The notes: generated from the sequence alone by a model not told the origin. A DNA stretch of 64,000 bases from Desulfobacula sp. (GCA_023701135.1 JAMPXP010000011.1:124001-188000), one strand, 5' to 3'. Positions 53,904 through 63,505 are shown, counted from the stretch's first letter. Numbers and translations are program-made.

Positions 53904-54359
53904 ATGACAAACATAAACCCGATCCATGACACACCCCCGGCTTTCGGGGTCTCAAACGCCAAACCTTTAAAAACCGGGGAAACGGACGCGTTTGGGATTG
54001 CCCTTAACAAAGCCCTGGATAAACCGCGGGAAACAGAGACAAAAGGAACATCGGCCAGTGCTCTGACGGAAATCGCTTCCAAAGAATTGAACATTGTCAG
54101 TACGTCCGATATTGTTTCAGGAAAAACCAGCGCTCTTCTGGAAATGCTGGACGTTTATGCGTCGAAATTAGATGACCCCGGTGTTTCCTTAAAAAACATT
54201 GCCCCGGTTCTGGAAGAAATCAACACCGAGGCCGGTGCCCTGCTGAAAGACACCCAGCTCCTGGCCGAAACAGATTCAGCCTTGAAAAAAATCGCCACTC
54301 AGACCGTTGTGACGGCCCAGACCGAATATCTGAAATTCCAGAGGGGGGACTATCTTTGA
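53904..54359 (+). CDS. Hypothetical, probably flagellum-associated protein
   Basis: 151 residues from ATG 53904 with AAAAAGGAGATTCTT before it. It has a disordered, Pro/Thr-rich N-terminal part and a helical C-terminus (DTQLLAETDSALKKIATQTV). I do not recognise the domain; size and position after flgM recall FlgN-like chaperones, but the similarity is weak. Its sigma-54-type promoter supports a flagellar role. The last 10 bases overlap the convergent mazG. Confidence 0.6.
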   Translation: MTNINPIHDTPPAFGVSNAKPLKTGETDAFGIALNKALDKPRETETKGTSASALTEIASKELNIVSTSDIVSGKTSALLEMLDVYASKLDDPGVSLKNIAPVLEEINTEAGALLKDTQLLAETDSALKKIATQTVVTAQTEYLKFQRGDYL

Positions 54360-55135
54360 TAAGATTGCTTTGCCCGGTCCCAGAGCTGTTCCTTTTCATC
54401 CCTTGAAAGGCTTTGAAGATCAAGATGGCTTTCTTGTAATTCTTTTTCCATGAGCCGGAACCGGCCTTCAAATTTTGCCGTTGCCCGGGCCAGAGCGGTT
54501 TCAGGATGAAACCGGGCGGCCCTGGCCACATTGACCAGAGAAAAAAGGATATCCCCGAATTCCATGATCGCCCCATCCTGATCCTTTGATTTTAAAGCCG
54601 ATTCAAATTCTCCCATCTCGCTTCTGGCCGTGTCCAGTATCTGGTCCGGATGATCCCAGTCAAACCCCTCTTTTACAACCGCCTGGGAGACCTTCAAGGC
54701 CCGGATGAGAGAAGGCATTCCCATGGGAACGGAATCCAGCACGGATGCCGGTTTCAGGTCCTTGCGCCCCTTTTCTTGGGCCTTGATGGCGTCCCACTGG
54801 CGATTCAACTCGGTTTCGCTTGAAATAACGGCATCCTCATAGACATGGGGATGCCTGCGGATCATTTTCCGGGCAACCGTATCAACCACTTCCGCCAGGC
54901 TGATTTCCTGCTTTTCCCGGAAAATCTCAAGGATGAACAAAAGCTGAAACAATACATCCCCGATTTCTTCACATATATGTCCAAGGTTTTGTTTTACAAT
55001 GGCTTCTTCCAGCTCATAGACCTCTTCCACAAGGCATTGCCACATGGTTTCAGGGGTTTGCTTCCTGTCCCAGGCACACCCTTTATCACTTCTTAATGTT
55101 CTGATAATGTCAAACAGCCTGTCCAGCGTTTCCAA
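54350..55135 (-). CDS. mazG: Nucleoside triphosphate pyrophosphohydrolase MazG
   Basis: 261 residues from TTG 55135, chosen because the first residues (ETLDRLFDIIRTLR) then align with the start of E. coli MazG. Two MazG domains are visible: CAWDRKQTPETM, EEVYELEEAI and EEIGDVLFQLLF in the first, EMGEFESALKSKD and EFGDILFSLVNVARA in the second. The enzyme removes pyrophosphate from NTPs and dNTPs. It begins four bases after the cvpA-like stop in the same direction. Confidence 0.85.
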   Translation of the reverse strand: METLDRLFDIIRTLRSDKGCAWDRKQTPETMWQCLVEEVYELEEAIVKQNLGHICEEIGDVLFQLLFILEIFREKQEISLAEVVDTVARKMIRRHPHVYEDAVISSETELNRQWDAIKAQEKGRKDLKPASVLDSVPMGMPSLIRALKVSQAVVKEGFDWDHPDQILDTARSEMGEFESALKSKDQDGAIMEFGDILFSLVNVARAARFHPETALARATAKFEGRFRLMEKELQESHLDLQSLSRDEKEQLWDRAKQSYQR

Positions 55136-55139
55136 AATA

Positions 55140-55646
55140 TTACAGGAGACCCTCCAGTTTTTTTGCAAAATCCTTTCTGGCATTCTTAGAAACAAACAGG
55201 GTCAAGGATTTGGATATTTTAGCAACATGGGGGGATAATTTTGATCCGCTGACAAGGGTGGAATTGTTCGGAAGAAAATGGGTGACCATGATAAAAATCA
55301 CGGACACGATGAGAAGCCCTTTGGCCGCTCCGAAAATGAGACCAAAGGTTCTGTCCACCCATCCAAGAAATACAAGATTTAGAAATTTCCGGATGAGGAT
55401 GGAAATCAGGGTTACAACGATCAGGATGATGCAGAATAAAAGAAAAAATGCTGCCAGATTCCTGATCCCCGGGTTTTGAATCCATTTTTCAGCATGGACC
55501 GTGATCAGGGGATAATAGGTATAGGCTCCATAGAACCCTGCCACAACCCCAATGATTCCGGATAGTTCTCCAATCAGACCCTTGAAGAGACCCCGTATCA
55601 GACAGAATGCAATGATCACGATTGCTGCGACATCAAAAACGTTCAT
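55140..55646 (-). CDS. CvpA-family membrane protein
   Basis: 168 residues with four hydrophobic helices. The N-terminus FDVAAIVIIAFCLIRGLFKG and the GWVDRTFGLIFGAAKGLLIV motif are typical of CvpA/colicin V production-like proteins of the inner membrane. AACAGGGGAAAT precedes ATG 55646. It is cotranscribed with mazG. The molecular role is not well defined. Confidence 0.83.
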   Translation of the reverse strand: MNVFDVAAIVIIAFCLIRGLFKGLIGELSGIIGVVAGFYGAYTYYPLITVHAEKWIQNPGIRNLAAFFLLFCIILIVVTLISILIRKFLNLVFLGWVDRTFGLIFGAAKGLLIVSVIFIMVTHFLPNNSTLVSGSKLSPHVAKISKSLTLFVSKNARKDFAKKLEGLL

Positions 55647-55755
55647 ATTTCCCCTGTTCTTTTTCTATGAAAAACCCTTTCTCAATAACAATGAACACGA
55701 TTTTTAGTCAAGATTTTTATTGACCTTTAAGCAAATAAAATGCACCCTATAGGCC

Positions 55756-56706
55756 ATGAAGACTGTAGAATTTCAAAACCTGGGACTTACCCGTGATCTC
55801 TTTGGACAGCAGAATATCAATCTCAATAAAATCAGCGAAGCCTTTGATGTTAAGATCAATTCAAGGGGAAATTCTCTTTTGATCCATGGGGATTCCCGGA
55901 ATGTCAGCCTGGCTGAAAAATTGCTTCATCAGTTCTATCACCTCATGGAAAACAATTTTTGTTTCAACGAGGCTGATTTTGATTCCGCCATCAACACCAT
56001 CAAGCTGAACAACCAGACCCATTTGAAAGATATCTTTCTTACCACTATCTATAAAACCGTAAAAAACAAACCCATTACCCCGAGAAATCCGGCCCAGCAG
56101 AAATATACCGAGGCCATTGCCAAGAACGACATCCTTTTTTCCATCGGCCCTGCAGGAACCGGAAAAACCTATATTGCCATGGCCCTTGCCATGGCTGCCT
56201 TTTCAAGGGGAGAGATCAAAAAAATAGTCCTGACAAGACCTGCAGTGGAAGCGGGAGAAGCCCTGGGCTTTCTTCCCGGAGATCTTGCCCAGAAGATTAA
56301 CCCTTACCTGAGGCCCCTGTATGATGCCTTGTATGATATGATGGACATCGAAAAAGCAAAATCCTTGATGGAACAGGATATCATTGAAATCGCCCCCCTT
56401 GCCTTTATGCGGGGAAGAACCTTGAACAATGCCTTTATCATTCTGGATGAAGCCCAGAATACCACTTCCGAGCAGATGAAAATGTTTTTGACCCGGATCG
56501 GCTATGGGTCAAAGGCCATTATCACTGGTGATATTACCCAGACGGACCTTCCCTCAAAAATCCAATCCGGCCTTGTTGAAGCCAAAAATATTCTGACCCG
56601 GATCAAGGGGATTGAATTCATCTATTTCTCAAAGGATGACGTAGTACGGCACAAACTCGTATCCAACATCATTGACGCCTATGAAAAAAAACAAGACCGA
56701 AAATAG
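55756..56706 (+). CDS. PhoH-family ATPase (YbeZ-like)
   Basis: 316 residues. Walker A GPAGTGKT near residue 130, LTRPAVEAGEALGFLPGD, Walker B FIILDEAQNTT and TGDITQTDLP near residue 260 are PhoH landmarks. PhoH/YbeZ proteins are nucleotide-binding and act together with YbeY in RNA and ribosome maturation. The order phoH-pgpH-ybeY is conserved in many bacteria. The 3' end overlaps the next gene start. No ribosome site is clear before ATG 55756. Confidence 0.88.
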   Translation: MKTVEFQNLGLTRDLFGQQNINLNKISEAFDVKINSRGNSLLIHGDSRNVSLAEKLLHQFYHLMENNFCFNEADFDSAINTIKLNNQTHLKDIFLTTIYKTVKNKPITPRNPAQQKYTEAIAKNDILFSIGPAGTGKTYIAMALAMAAFSRGEIKKIVLTRPAVEAGEALGFLPGDLAQKINPYLRPLYDALYDMMDIEKAKSLMEQDIIEIAPLAFMRGRTLNNAFIILDEAQNTTSEQMKMFLTRIGYGSKAIITGDITQTDLPSKIQSGLVEAKNILTRIKGIEFIYFSKDDVVRHKLVSNIIDAYEKKQDRK

Positions 56707-59050
56707 CATTGACCAATTTAAAAATTTTTTTCTGACTTCCCCTTCGGTCCTCTGGCTCCTGCTTTTTATCATTACCCTTGCCTTTACCGTCACCCACTAT
56801 CCGGGCCGGAGCAATCTCTCTTATTCCTATAATATCGGAGATGTGGCAAAAAGAGATATCAAGGCTCCGAAAAATTTCTTTGTTGAAGACAAGGCTGCCA
56901 CAAATCAAAAAAAAAATGAGGTCCGTGAATCCATCCGATCGGTATATGATTTTGATGCCGGCCTCATGGACAGGATATCCGCCAATATTGACAATGCCAT
57001 GAAAATCCCCCGGGATCTCTTTACCAAAGCCAACGAAGAAGACCCGGAACCCACCTTCGCCATTGTTCTGGAAACAAAACCGGCCTTTGAAGAAAAGCTG
57101 GGAATTGAGATCAGCAAAAATGCCTATTCTGTTTTGCACAAGCACCAGTTTTCCCCGGATATTTCCGTGAAGATGAAAACCATACTGGAAAAAATCCTGA
57201 CCATTGGAGTGGTGGCCAATAAAGAGCTTTTATTAAAAGAAGAAAACAAGGGGATTATTCTCAGGACCATCGGCACCCGGGATGAAAAAATCGTTAATAT
57301 CTTGAAGCCCTTTTACAGCCCGGAACAGGCCAAGGTCATGGTGCGGATCGAAGGGCAACCGGTCCTCAAGGATATGAATTACAACCTGTCCAACCTCATC
57401 GTTGACCTTTGCCAGAGACTGTTGCAGCCCAATGTCTCCCTGAACAAGAATGAAACGGAAAGAAGAAGCCGGGAGGCGGAGGATCAGATCAAGCCCATCC
57501 TATACCAGATCGTCGCCGGTGAGATGATTCTCAGGGAAGGCGAAAGGGTTGACAAAATTCAACTGGTGAAGCTGAATGCCCTCCAGGAACAGGTGGAAGA
57601 AAAGAATATTTTCCTTTCCAGCACAGGCCTTGCCCTGATCACGTTTTTTTCGATTCTGACCATTTACCTCTTTTTTTTAAAAGACCATAAAAAATTAAAG
57701 GCCCTTCACAATAAACATATCCTCTTTCTTGCGCTGGGGCTTGCGCTTTATCTGACCTTTGCCAAATTTGCAGTCTATATGGCCCAGTCTGCCGACCCGG
57801 ATCTGTCCTGGGATCTTTCTTCCGTATCCTTTTTCATGATTATTCCCATCCCGGCCGCGGCCATGGTCGTCTGTCTCTTTCTCGGATTCGATATCGCGGT
57901 CTTTTTTACCTTTATCCTTGCCCTGCTCACCAGCCTTTCCTTTTCCGGCAACATAGAGGTCTTTATCTTCTTTTTCCTGTCCAGTATTGCCGCCGCCTAC
58001 TGGATAAAAGAACGGCAGGAAAGAAAAAATTTCATCATTGCAGGCTTCAAACTTGCTATATTTAACACGGCATTGGCTCTTTCCCTCTCGTTTTATTCTC
58101 TTTCCCAGTCGCCGGACGTCATTGTTCTTTCCAAAGAGATGGCCTTTGCTTTCTGCGGCGGTCTTTTCTCCGCCACCTTCACCATCGGCTTCACCCCGCT
58201 CATCGAGATTCTCTTCAATTATTCAACGGATTCCAAGCTCCTGGAATTTTCGAACCTGGATCAGCCCCTGATGAAACAGTTGATGATAGAAGCGCCCGGC
58301 ACTTATAACCACAGCGTCATTGTGGCCACCCTGGCCGAAGCGGCGGCGTCCGCCATTGATGCCGGCACCCTGAAGGCAAAAGTCATGGGCTATTACCACG
58401 ATATCGGAAAGCTGGATAAAACCTTGTATTTCATCGAAAACCAGACCGACGGCAAGAATAAACACGACAAGCTCTCTCCTTCCATGTCTGCCCTGATCCT
58501 CATCCAGCATGTGAAAAAAGGAATTGAATTTGCAAAACAGCATAAACTCCCGGAAGAGATACTCGAAGGCATTACCCAGCATCACGGCACCTCCCTCATA
58601 AAATTTTTCTATCAGAAAAGCCTGAACTCCGGGAATGACACCGTCAAAGAAGAAGATTTCAGGTATCCGGGACCCAAACCCCAGACCCGGGAAGCTGCCA
58701 TCGTCATGCTGGCGGATGTGGTGGAGGCTGCCATCCGGGCCCTTGACCGTCCGACACCGGCCCGGATTCAAGGCCGGGTCAAAGAGCTGATCAATGATAT
58801 CTTTGCCGACGGCCAGCTTGAAGAATGTGAATTGACCTTAAAGGACCTTCATCAGATTGCCAAAAGCTTTAACAACATATTGACCAGCATTTACCACAGC
58901 CGCATAGAATATCCGGAAAAATCCCAGGAAAAGAAAAAAGAAAAAAATGGCATCGCTAAAGATACTGATCGACAATCAGCAAAAAAAGAAATTCCCAACG
59001 GACAAAATCCGGCAAAAGACAAAACTGATCTTAAACGCCTTGGGCTGTAA
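56681..59050 (+). CDS. 7TM-HD phosphohydrolase, PgpH-like cyclic di-AMP phosphodiesterase family
   Basis: 789 residues from ATG 56681. A first helix (residues 17-36), an extracytoplasmic 7TMR-HDED region (about 40-300), seven membrane helices (about 310-520) and a cytoplasmic HD domain with HSVIVATLAEAAA, the HD pair in GYYHDIGK near residue 572 and QHHGTS. Firmicute PgpH degrades cyclic di-AMP; the delta-type homologues are inferred to do so. The tail after the HD domain (KKKEKNGIAKDTDRQSAKKE) is basic and overlaps ybeY by 104 bases. TTG 56672 is an alternative start. Confidence 0.84.
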   Translation: MKKNKTENSIDQFKNFFLTSPSVLWLLLFIITLAFTVTHYPGRSNLSYSYNIGDVAKRDIKAPKNFFVEDKAATNQKKNEVRESIRSVYDFDAGLMDRISANIDNAMKIPRDLFTKANEEDPEPTFAIVLETKPAFEEKLGIEISKNAYSVLHKHQFSPDISVKMKTILEKILTIGVVANKELLLKEENKGIILRTIGTRDEKIVNILKPFYSPEQAKVMVRIEGQPVLKDMNYNLSNLIVDLCQRLLQPNVSLNKNETERRSREAEDQIKPILYQIVAGEMILREGERVDKIQLVKLNALQEQVEEKNIFLSSTGLALITFFSILTIYLFFLKDHKKLKALHNKHILFLALGLALYLTFAKFAVYMAQSADPDLSWDLSSVSFFMIIPIPAAAMVVCLFLGFDIAVFFTFILALLTSLSFSGNIEVFIFFFLSSIAAAYWIKERQERKNFIIAGFKLAIFNTALALSLSFYSLSQSPDVIVLSKEMAFAFCGGLFSATFTIGFTPLIEILFNYSTDSKLLEFSNLDQPLMKQLMIEAPGTYNHSVIVATLAEAAASAIDAGTLKAKVMGYYHDIGKLDKTLYFIENQTDGKNKHDKLSPSMSALILIQHVKKGIEFAKQHKLPEEILEGITQHHGTSLIKFFYQKSLNSGNDTVKEEDFRYPGPKPQTREAAIVMLADVVEAAIRALDRPTPARIQGRVKELINDIFADGQLEECELTLKDLHQIAKSFNNILTSIYHSRIEYPEKSQEKKKEKNGIAKDTDRQSAKKEIPNGQNPAKDKTDLKRLGL

Positions 59051-59411
59051 AGCCCATGAAATTTCCATCCTGATGACGGATGATGCGCAGATCCGGGACC
59101 TGAACCAGACCTACAGGGGAATGGATACCCCCACCAATGTTCTTTCCTTTCCCATGCAGGAGGGAGCGTTTTCAGACCTTACACCGGGTCTTCTCGGGGA
59201 TGTGGTCATTTCCTGCGAGACGGCTCAAAGAGAGGCGGATGAAGCCGGAATCGACCTTTCGGAAAGAATATCCCAGCTTTTAATCCACGGCATTCTCCAC
59301 CTTGTCGGATATGACCATGAACGGGGAGACTCAGACGAATCGGCCATGGAAGACAAAAGCCGTGAATTGATGCAGATAGTGGAACCGGATAAGGATTTAC
59401 CCATATTTTAA
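58947..59411 (+). CDS. ybeY: Endoribonuclease YbeY
   Basis: 154 residues. The zinc site HGILHLVGYDHE near residue 114 and GMDTPTNVLSFPM near residue 56 are conserved. YbeY takes part in 16S rRNA maturation and ribosome quality control. The start at 58947 lies 104 bases inside the end of the upstream 7TM-HD gene, in another frame; the N-terminal residues line up with known YbeY, so the overlap is accepted. Confidence 0.9.
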   Translation: MASLKILIDNQQKKKFPTDKIRQKTKLILNALGCKAHEISILMTDDAQIRDLNQTYRGMDTPTNVLSFPMQEGAFSDLTPGLLGDVVISCETAQREADEAGIDLSERISQLLIHGILHLVGYDHERGDSDESAMEDKSRELMQIVEPDKDLPIF

Positions 59412-59432
59412 ATTTCATATCATGGAGGAGTC

Positions 59433-60152
59433 ATGGCCCAACTGGCTGTAAATGTAGATCATGTGGCAACCCTGCGGGAAGCGCGGGGGGTGAACTATCC
59501 CGACCCGATTGGGGCTGCTGTTGCAGCGGAAACAGCCGGGGCCGACGGCATTGTCGTTCATCTGAGAGAAGACCGCCGCCATATCAAGGAAAGGGATGTC
59601 CGGTTGCTGAGAAAAATCGTTCAGTCCAAACTCATCCTGGAAATGGCATCCACCAATGAAATGCTGGGCATTGCCCTGGATATCAAACCCGACACGGTCA
59701 CCCTTGTGCCGGAGAAAAGAGAAGAGCTGACCACCGAGGGGGGGCTGGATCTTATCACCCACCAGGATCATATCCGGCAAGCCGTCACAACTTTAAAGAA
59801 CGCCGGAATAGCGGTCTGCATCTTTATTGATCCGGATCTGGACCAGATCAAAATCGCCCACAAAATCGATGCAGACATGATCGAAATTCACACCGGCGCC
59901 TTTTGTGACGCCGTCACCAAATTGCAGAAACAAAAAGAATTCCTAAGAATCGTGGATGCCGCCAAGATCGGCACCAAATTAAAGCTGGAAGTCAATGCCG
60001 GCCACGGCATTTCCTACAATACCATCAAAGCCTTTAAGGGGCTTTCGGAAATCAGCGAATTCAGTATCGGCCACAGCATCGTCTCAAGGGCCATTCTCAC
60101 CGGCATGGAACAGGCGGTGAGGGATATGAAACAATTGATTTTAGCCCTTTAA
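59433..60152 (+). CDS. pdxJ: Pyridoxine 5'-phosphate synthase
   Basis: 239 residues. NVDHVATLREARGVNYPDP at residue 7, HLREDRRHI near residue 43, LVPEKREELTTEGG and NAGHGISYNT are the PdxJ motifs. The enzyme joins 1-deoxy-D-xylulose 5-phosphate and 3-amino-2-oxopropyl phosphate to pyridoxine phosphate. GGAGGAGTC precedes ATG 59433. It ends the phoH-ybeY gene cluster. Confidence 0.93.
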   Translation: MAQLAVNVDHVATLREARGVNYPDPIGAAVAAETAGADGIVVHLREDRRHIKERDVRLLRKIVQSKLILEMASTNEMLGIALDIKPDTVTLVPEKREELTTEGGLDLITHQDHIRQAVTTLKNAGIAVCIFIDPDLDQIKIAHKIDADMIEIHTGAFCDAVTKLQKQKEFLRIVDAAKIGTKLKLEVNAGHGISYNTIKAFKGLSEISEFSIGHSIVSRAILTGMEQAVRDMKQLILAL

Positions 60153-60214
60153 CAAAGTAAAAAAGAATGGTATGGTAGACCTACTCTTAACCGGAATTGT
60201 TTTCAACCTCCGCC

Positions 60215-61207
60215 ATGGCGAACAAAAAAACGATTTTGATCATTGATGATGAATTTTTCATACGGGAAAGCCTGAACGCATTTTTTGAAGACGAAGGCTA
60301 TCGTGTTTTTACGGCTGAAGATGGCGATAAAGGCCTTGATACCTATTTTAATGAAAAAATAGACCTGGTCCTGACGGATCTGCGAATGCCTAAAAAGGAC
60401 GGTATTGAGGTCATGAGGCGCATCCATGACCTGGAGCCCGAGGCCCCCATGATCGTGGTATCCGGGGCCGGAGAACGGGAAGACATTATCAATGCCCTGC
60501 GGATGGGGGCCAAAGACTATATCACAAAGCCCATTGATGATCTGGATAAAATCGGTCATACCGTCCGGCAGGTTCTTGAAAACAAGCGGTTGAACGATGA
60601 AAACAAAAGATACCGGATACGGCTTGAAAAAAGTGAGGCCAAATACAGAGCCATTGCCGAAAATATCGCCGAAGGGGTATTTACGGTGGACGAGCAGGAG
60701 AATTTCAAATATACCAACCAGGCCTTCTCCATCATGACCGGATACACCCATAAAGAACTCCTGAAAAAAAATCTAAAGGATGTGTCCACGGAAAAAAGCT
60801 TTCGCCTCATCCGGCAGCAGACATTCAATCGAAAAGCGGGCGCCATCACCACCTATGAAATCGAAATACTGAATGCAGAAAACAGCCTCATACACGCAGA
60901 GCTTTCATGCAGCCCTGTTTTCAATGAAAAAAATATTTACCAGGGCGCCATTGCCGTGGCAAGGGATATCACGAAACTGGTGGAACTCAGGAAAAAATTT
61001 CAGAAATTCCTTATCCGGGAGGGCACCGCGCCAAAAGGCGTGATTCCCATCTGCGCGAGCTGCAAAAGCATCAGAATAGAAAACGATACCTGGGTGCCGG
61101 TGGAAGAATATTTTTCCCATATTGTTTTTTCCCACGGCATCTGCCCTGCCTGCTGCACCAGGCTCTACCCTGAATTGGACCTGCAGGACCCGGAATCCCC
61201 GTATTAA
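60215..61207 (+). CDS. Response regulator with PAS domain and C-terminal Cys4 module
   Basis: 330 residues from ATG 60215; TTG 60197 is an alternative. Receiver domain with DDEFF and phospho-acceptor Asp in LVLTDLRMP near residue 51, PAS domain about residues 145-255 (EGVFTVDEQENFKYTN), and a C-terminal module with PICASCKSIRIEN, W-x-PVEEYF and FSHGICPACC. No DNA-binding or enzymatic output domain is present. The module matches the end of the sensor at 15333-16580. It ends in a four-base convergent overlap with the HAD gene. Confidence 0.78.
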   Translation: MANKKTILIIDDEFFIRESLNAFFEDEGYRVFTAEDGDKGLDTYFNEKIDLVLTDLRMPKKDGIEVMRRIHDLEPEAPMIVVSGAGEREDIINALRMGAKDYITKPIDDLDKIGHTVRQVLENKRLNDENKRYRIRLEKSEAKYRAIAENIAEGVFTVDEQENFKYTNQAFSIMTGYTHKELLKKNLKDVSTEKSFRLIRQQTFNRKAGAITTYEIEILNAENSLIHAELSCSPVFNEKNIYQGAIAVARDITKLVELRKKFQKFLIREGTAPKGVIPICASCKSIRIENDTWVPVEEYFSHIVFSHGICPACCTRLYPELDLQDPESPY

Positions 61208-62061
61208 TTTCTGATCCAGCCCGACCTTTCCGCGGCCATGGTAATGCCGCATGCATTGTTGGACCCCACTGTTTCATAGGCCCGCCTCAAGCTTTCCGGT
61301 GCATTTTCAACCACATATCCTTTGCCGGACCAGGCCAGGAGATCCTCGTCATTATAATCGTTTCCGATGGAAATACTGTCCCGGCGATGAATGGACAATC
61401 TTTGGGCAAGAAAATCGGCCGCCTTGGATTTGGACACATCCTTATGAAAAACCTCTATCCAGACGGATTGGTGGTCCAGGGGGGAAGTGGCCTGAATCAC
61501 GCTGAAATCAGGCAAATTCCGTCTTATGGTATCAAGCTTCGGTGCGTCGGACCCCGCCGGAATAACCGCCAGGACCTGGGTTGCCGGTTCCGCATTCCGG
61601 ATAGGGCCTTTCAGGGGGAGCCCGTCTCCCGGATGAAAAGCCAGCCGGGCCTCAAAATCCGGATTGGGATGGCCATGGGACCGGTATAAAAACTCCCGGG
61701 TATGGGGGATGGCCCTGTGAACCATATAATCCAATTGATGAAGATCAAAATAAGCCATAATTTCCATCACATCGGAGCCGGCCAAAGCCCTCTGAAAAAT
61801 GATCTCACGGCCCGGCAAGACCATGATGCCGGAACCGGTGGAAAAAAGAACATAGTCAATGGGAAAAAAATCCTGGCCCTTTCCAAAGCCGATGGCCTTC
61901 AGGGCTTTTTCCAGTGAATGAACGGACCGGCCCGTGGCCACGGCCGTAACAACGCCGTTGCGTTGGAGTCTCTCAAGGGTGGCCAGATCCTGCGGGGAGA
62001 TGGTTTTGGCGTCGGTCATCAAGGTTCCGTCAAGATCTGTAATAAATAGCCTTTTTCCCAT
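61204..62061 (-). CDS. HAD-family hydrolase, Cof type
   Basis: 285 residues from ATG 62061. The nucleophile motif FITDLDGTLM at residue 6, the second motif TAVATGRS near residue 42 and the C-terminal SIGNDYNDEDLLAWSG with metal-binding aspartates identify a Cof/type IIB HAD phosphatase. Sugar phosphates are typical substrates. AAGGAAATT lies 12-20 bases upstream of the start. Confidence 0.85.
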   Translation of the reverse strand: MGKRLFITDLDGTLMTDAKTISPQDLATLERLQRNGVVTAVATGRSVHSLEKALKAIGFGKGQDFFPIDYVLFSTGSGIMVLPGREIIFQRALAGSDVMEIMAYFDLHQLDYMVHRAIPHTREFLYRSHGHPNPDFEARLAFHPGDGLPLKGPIRNAEPATQVLAVIPAGSDAPKLDTIRRNLPDFSVIQATSPLDHQSVWIEVFHKDVSKSKAADFLAQRLSIHRRDSISIGNDYNDEDLLAWSGKGYVVENAPESLRRAYETVGSNNACGITMAAERSGWIRN

Positions 62062-62141
62062 CCGGCACAAATTTCCTTAAAAACCCTTTGGTTTTAGGTT
62101 AAACTGTGATACCTTTTTTTAACGGATCCACAATTTTATCC

Positions 62142-63047
62142 ATGAGCAAAACAACATCACACATACTGGCGGCTCTCTTCCGGCATTTAAAATCCCACCC
62201 GACCATTGACCAGGTCGGTGTCCAGCCTTACAGGACCCTTCTTGAAAAAAGTGCGGCCGCCTTCAAACCCGATAAATCGGTTCAGGCAGAGCCCTTCATG
62301 ATCGATTCCATGGAGGCCCGATGGCTTATTCCCGAAACCAACGGGGACCGGAGGGTCATCCTTTATGTCCATGGGGGCGGGTTTATCGCAGGATCAATCC
62401 ATTCCCACCAGGATCTTGCCTCCAGGATCGCCAAGGCCTGCGATGCCAAGGCCTTGATTTTCAACTACCGGCTGGCCCCTGAGCATCCTTTTCCTGAAGG
62501 GCTCACCGACGTCAGAACCGCTTACGAATGGCTGACCCGCAAATATGAAAACACTCACGATATCGTCCTGGTGGGGGATTCGGCCGGGGCAGGCCTCGCC
62601 CTTTCCCTTTTATCAACGCTCCTATCGGACCGATATCCTCTTCCGGTCTGTTCGGTCCTGATTTCACCCTGGATCAACCTTGACTGTGATCGTTTATCCC
62701 GTTCCGAAAACAAAGATAAAGATCCCATGCTCAGCATGGATATCCTTAAAAAAACAGCCGACCTGTATACGGATAAACCCCTGTCCCATCCTTTAATCTC
62801 TCCCGTCCGCAATGATTTTACCGGGATAACCCCTGTCCTGATCCAGGCAGGGGAAAATGAAATTCTGCTGGATGATTCAAAGCTGCTTGCAGAAAAACTG
62901 AGGGCAGCCGGAGCCGTTGCAGACCTCGAAATCTGGGAAGATATGTTCCATGTCTGGCATTATTTTGCAAGATATCTGTCAGAGGCCCGGCAGGCCATCC
63001 AGGGGATTGGAACCTTTGTCCGCCGGCACGCCCGGCTGCCGGGATAG
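62142..63047 (+). CDS. Alpha/beta hydrolase of the hormone-sensitive lipase family
   Basis: 301 residues from ATG 62142; GTG 62106 is an alternative. HGGGF (oxyanion hole), RLAPEHPFPEG, nucleophile GDSAGAG, acidic residue in ENEILLDDS and catalytic His in MFHVWHYF are all in order. The enzyme probably hydrolyses short-chain esters. Its 3' end overlaps the opposing response regulator by 69 bases. Confidence 0.87.
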   Translation: MSKTTSHILAALFRHLKSHPTIDQVGVQPYRTLLEKSAAAFKPDKSVQAEPFMIDSMEARWLIPETNGDRRVILYVHGGGFIAGSIHSHQDLASRIAKACDAKALIFNYRLAPEHPFPEGLTDVRTAYEWLTRKYENTHDIVLVGDSAGAGLALSLLSTLLSDRYPLPVCSVLISPWINLDCDRLSRSENKDKDPMLSMDILKKTADLYTDKPLSHPLISPVRNDFTGITPVLIQAGENEILLDDSKLLAEKLRAAGAVADLEIWEDMFHVWHYFARYLSEARQAIQGIGTFVRRHARLPG

Positions 63048-63470
63048 GGGATGATCCAGAACCGTTCTGACCAGTTGCAAAAAACCTTCCATATCCAGCG
63101 GTTTCAAGAGGATCTGTTCAAGCCTCAGCCCCTTTGTGATTTCCGGATCAAGAGGGATCCCGGTACACATGATAATGGGGATCCCGGGTCTGATTTTCCG
63201 GATTTTTTCAGCAAGCAGGTCCCCCATCATCCCCGGCATGGTATAATCCGTAATCACCAGGTCAAATTTATCAGGGGACTGAACAAAGGCCTCCAGAGCA
63301 TCTATGGAGCTGGTCATGGATTCGACATGATAGCCGTAATCTTCCAGCATTTCCTTTCCGACCTCGGCAAGATAAGCCTCGTCATCCACAAAAAGAATGG
63401 TTTCACCCAGCCCTTGACCGGACATCTCACCGGCCGGGATCCCGCCTGCTTCGCCCCTTACATCACCCAT
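62979..63470 (-). CDS. Single-domain response regulator
   Basis: 163 residues. A receiver domain at about residues 23-140 with VDDE, phospho-acceptor Asp in LVITDYTMPG near residue 74, and a conserved KPLD near 123. There is no output domain, so it acts by phosphotransfer or protein contact. The ATG at 63470 follows AAAGGAGGCGCC. The overlap with the lipase gene is convergent and 69 bases long. Confidence 0.85.
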   Translation of the reverse strand: MGDVRGEAGGIPAGEMSGQGLGETILFVDDEAYLAEVGKEMLEDYGYHVESMTSSIDALEAFVQSPDKFDLVITDYTMPGMMGDLLAEKIRKIRPGIPIIMCTGIPLDPEITKGLRLEQILLKPLDMEGFLQLVRTVLDHPLSRQPGVPADKGSNPLDGLPGL

Positions 63471-63505
63471 GGCGCCTCCTTTGTCCGGAACGGATCTTCA
63501 TCAGC

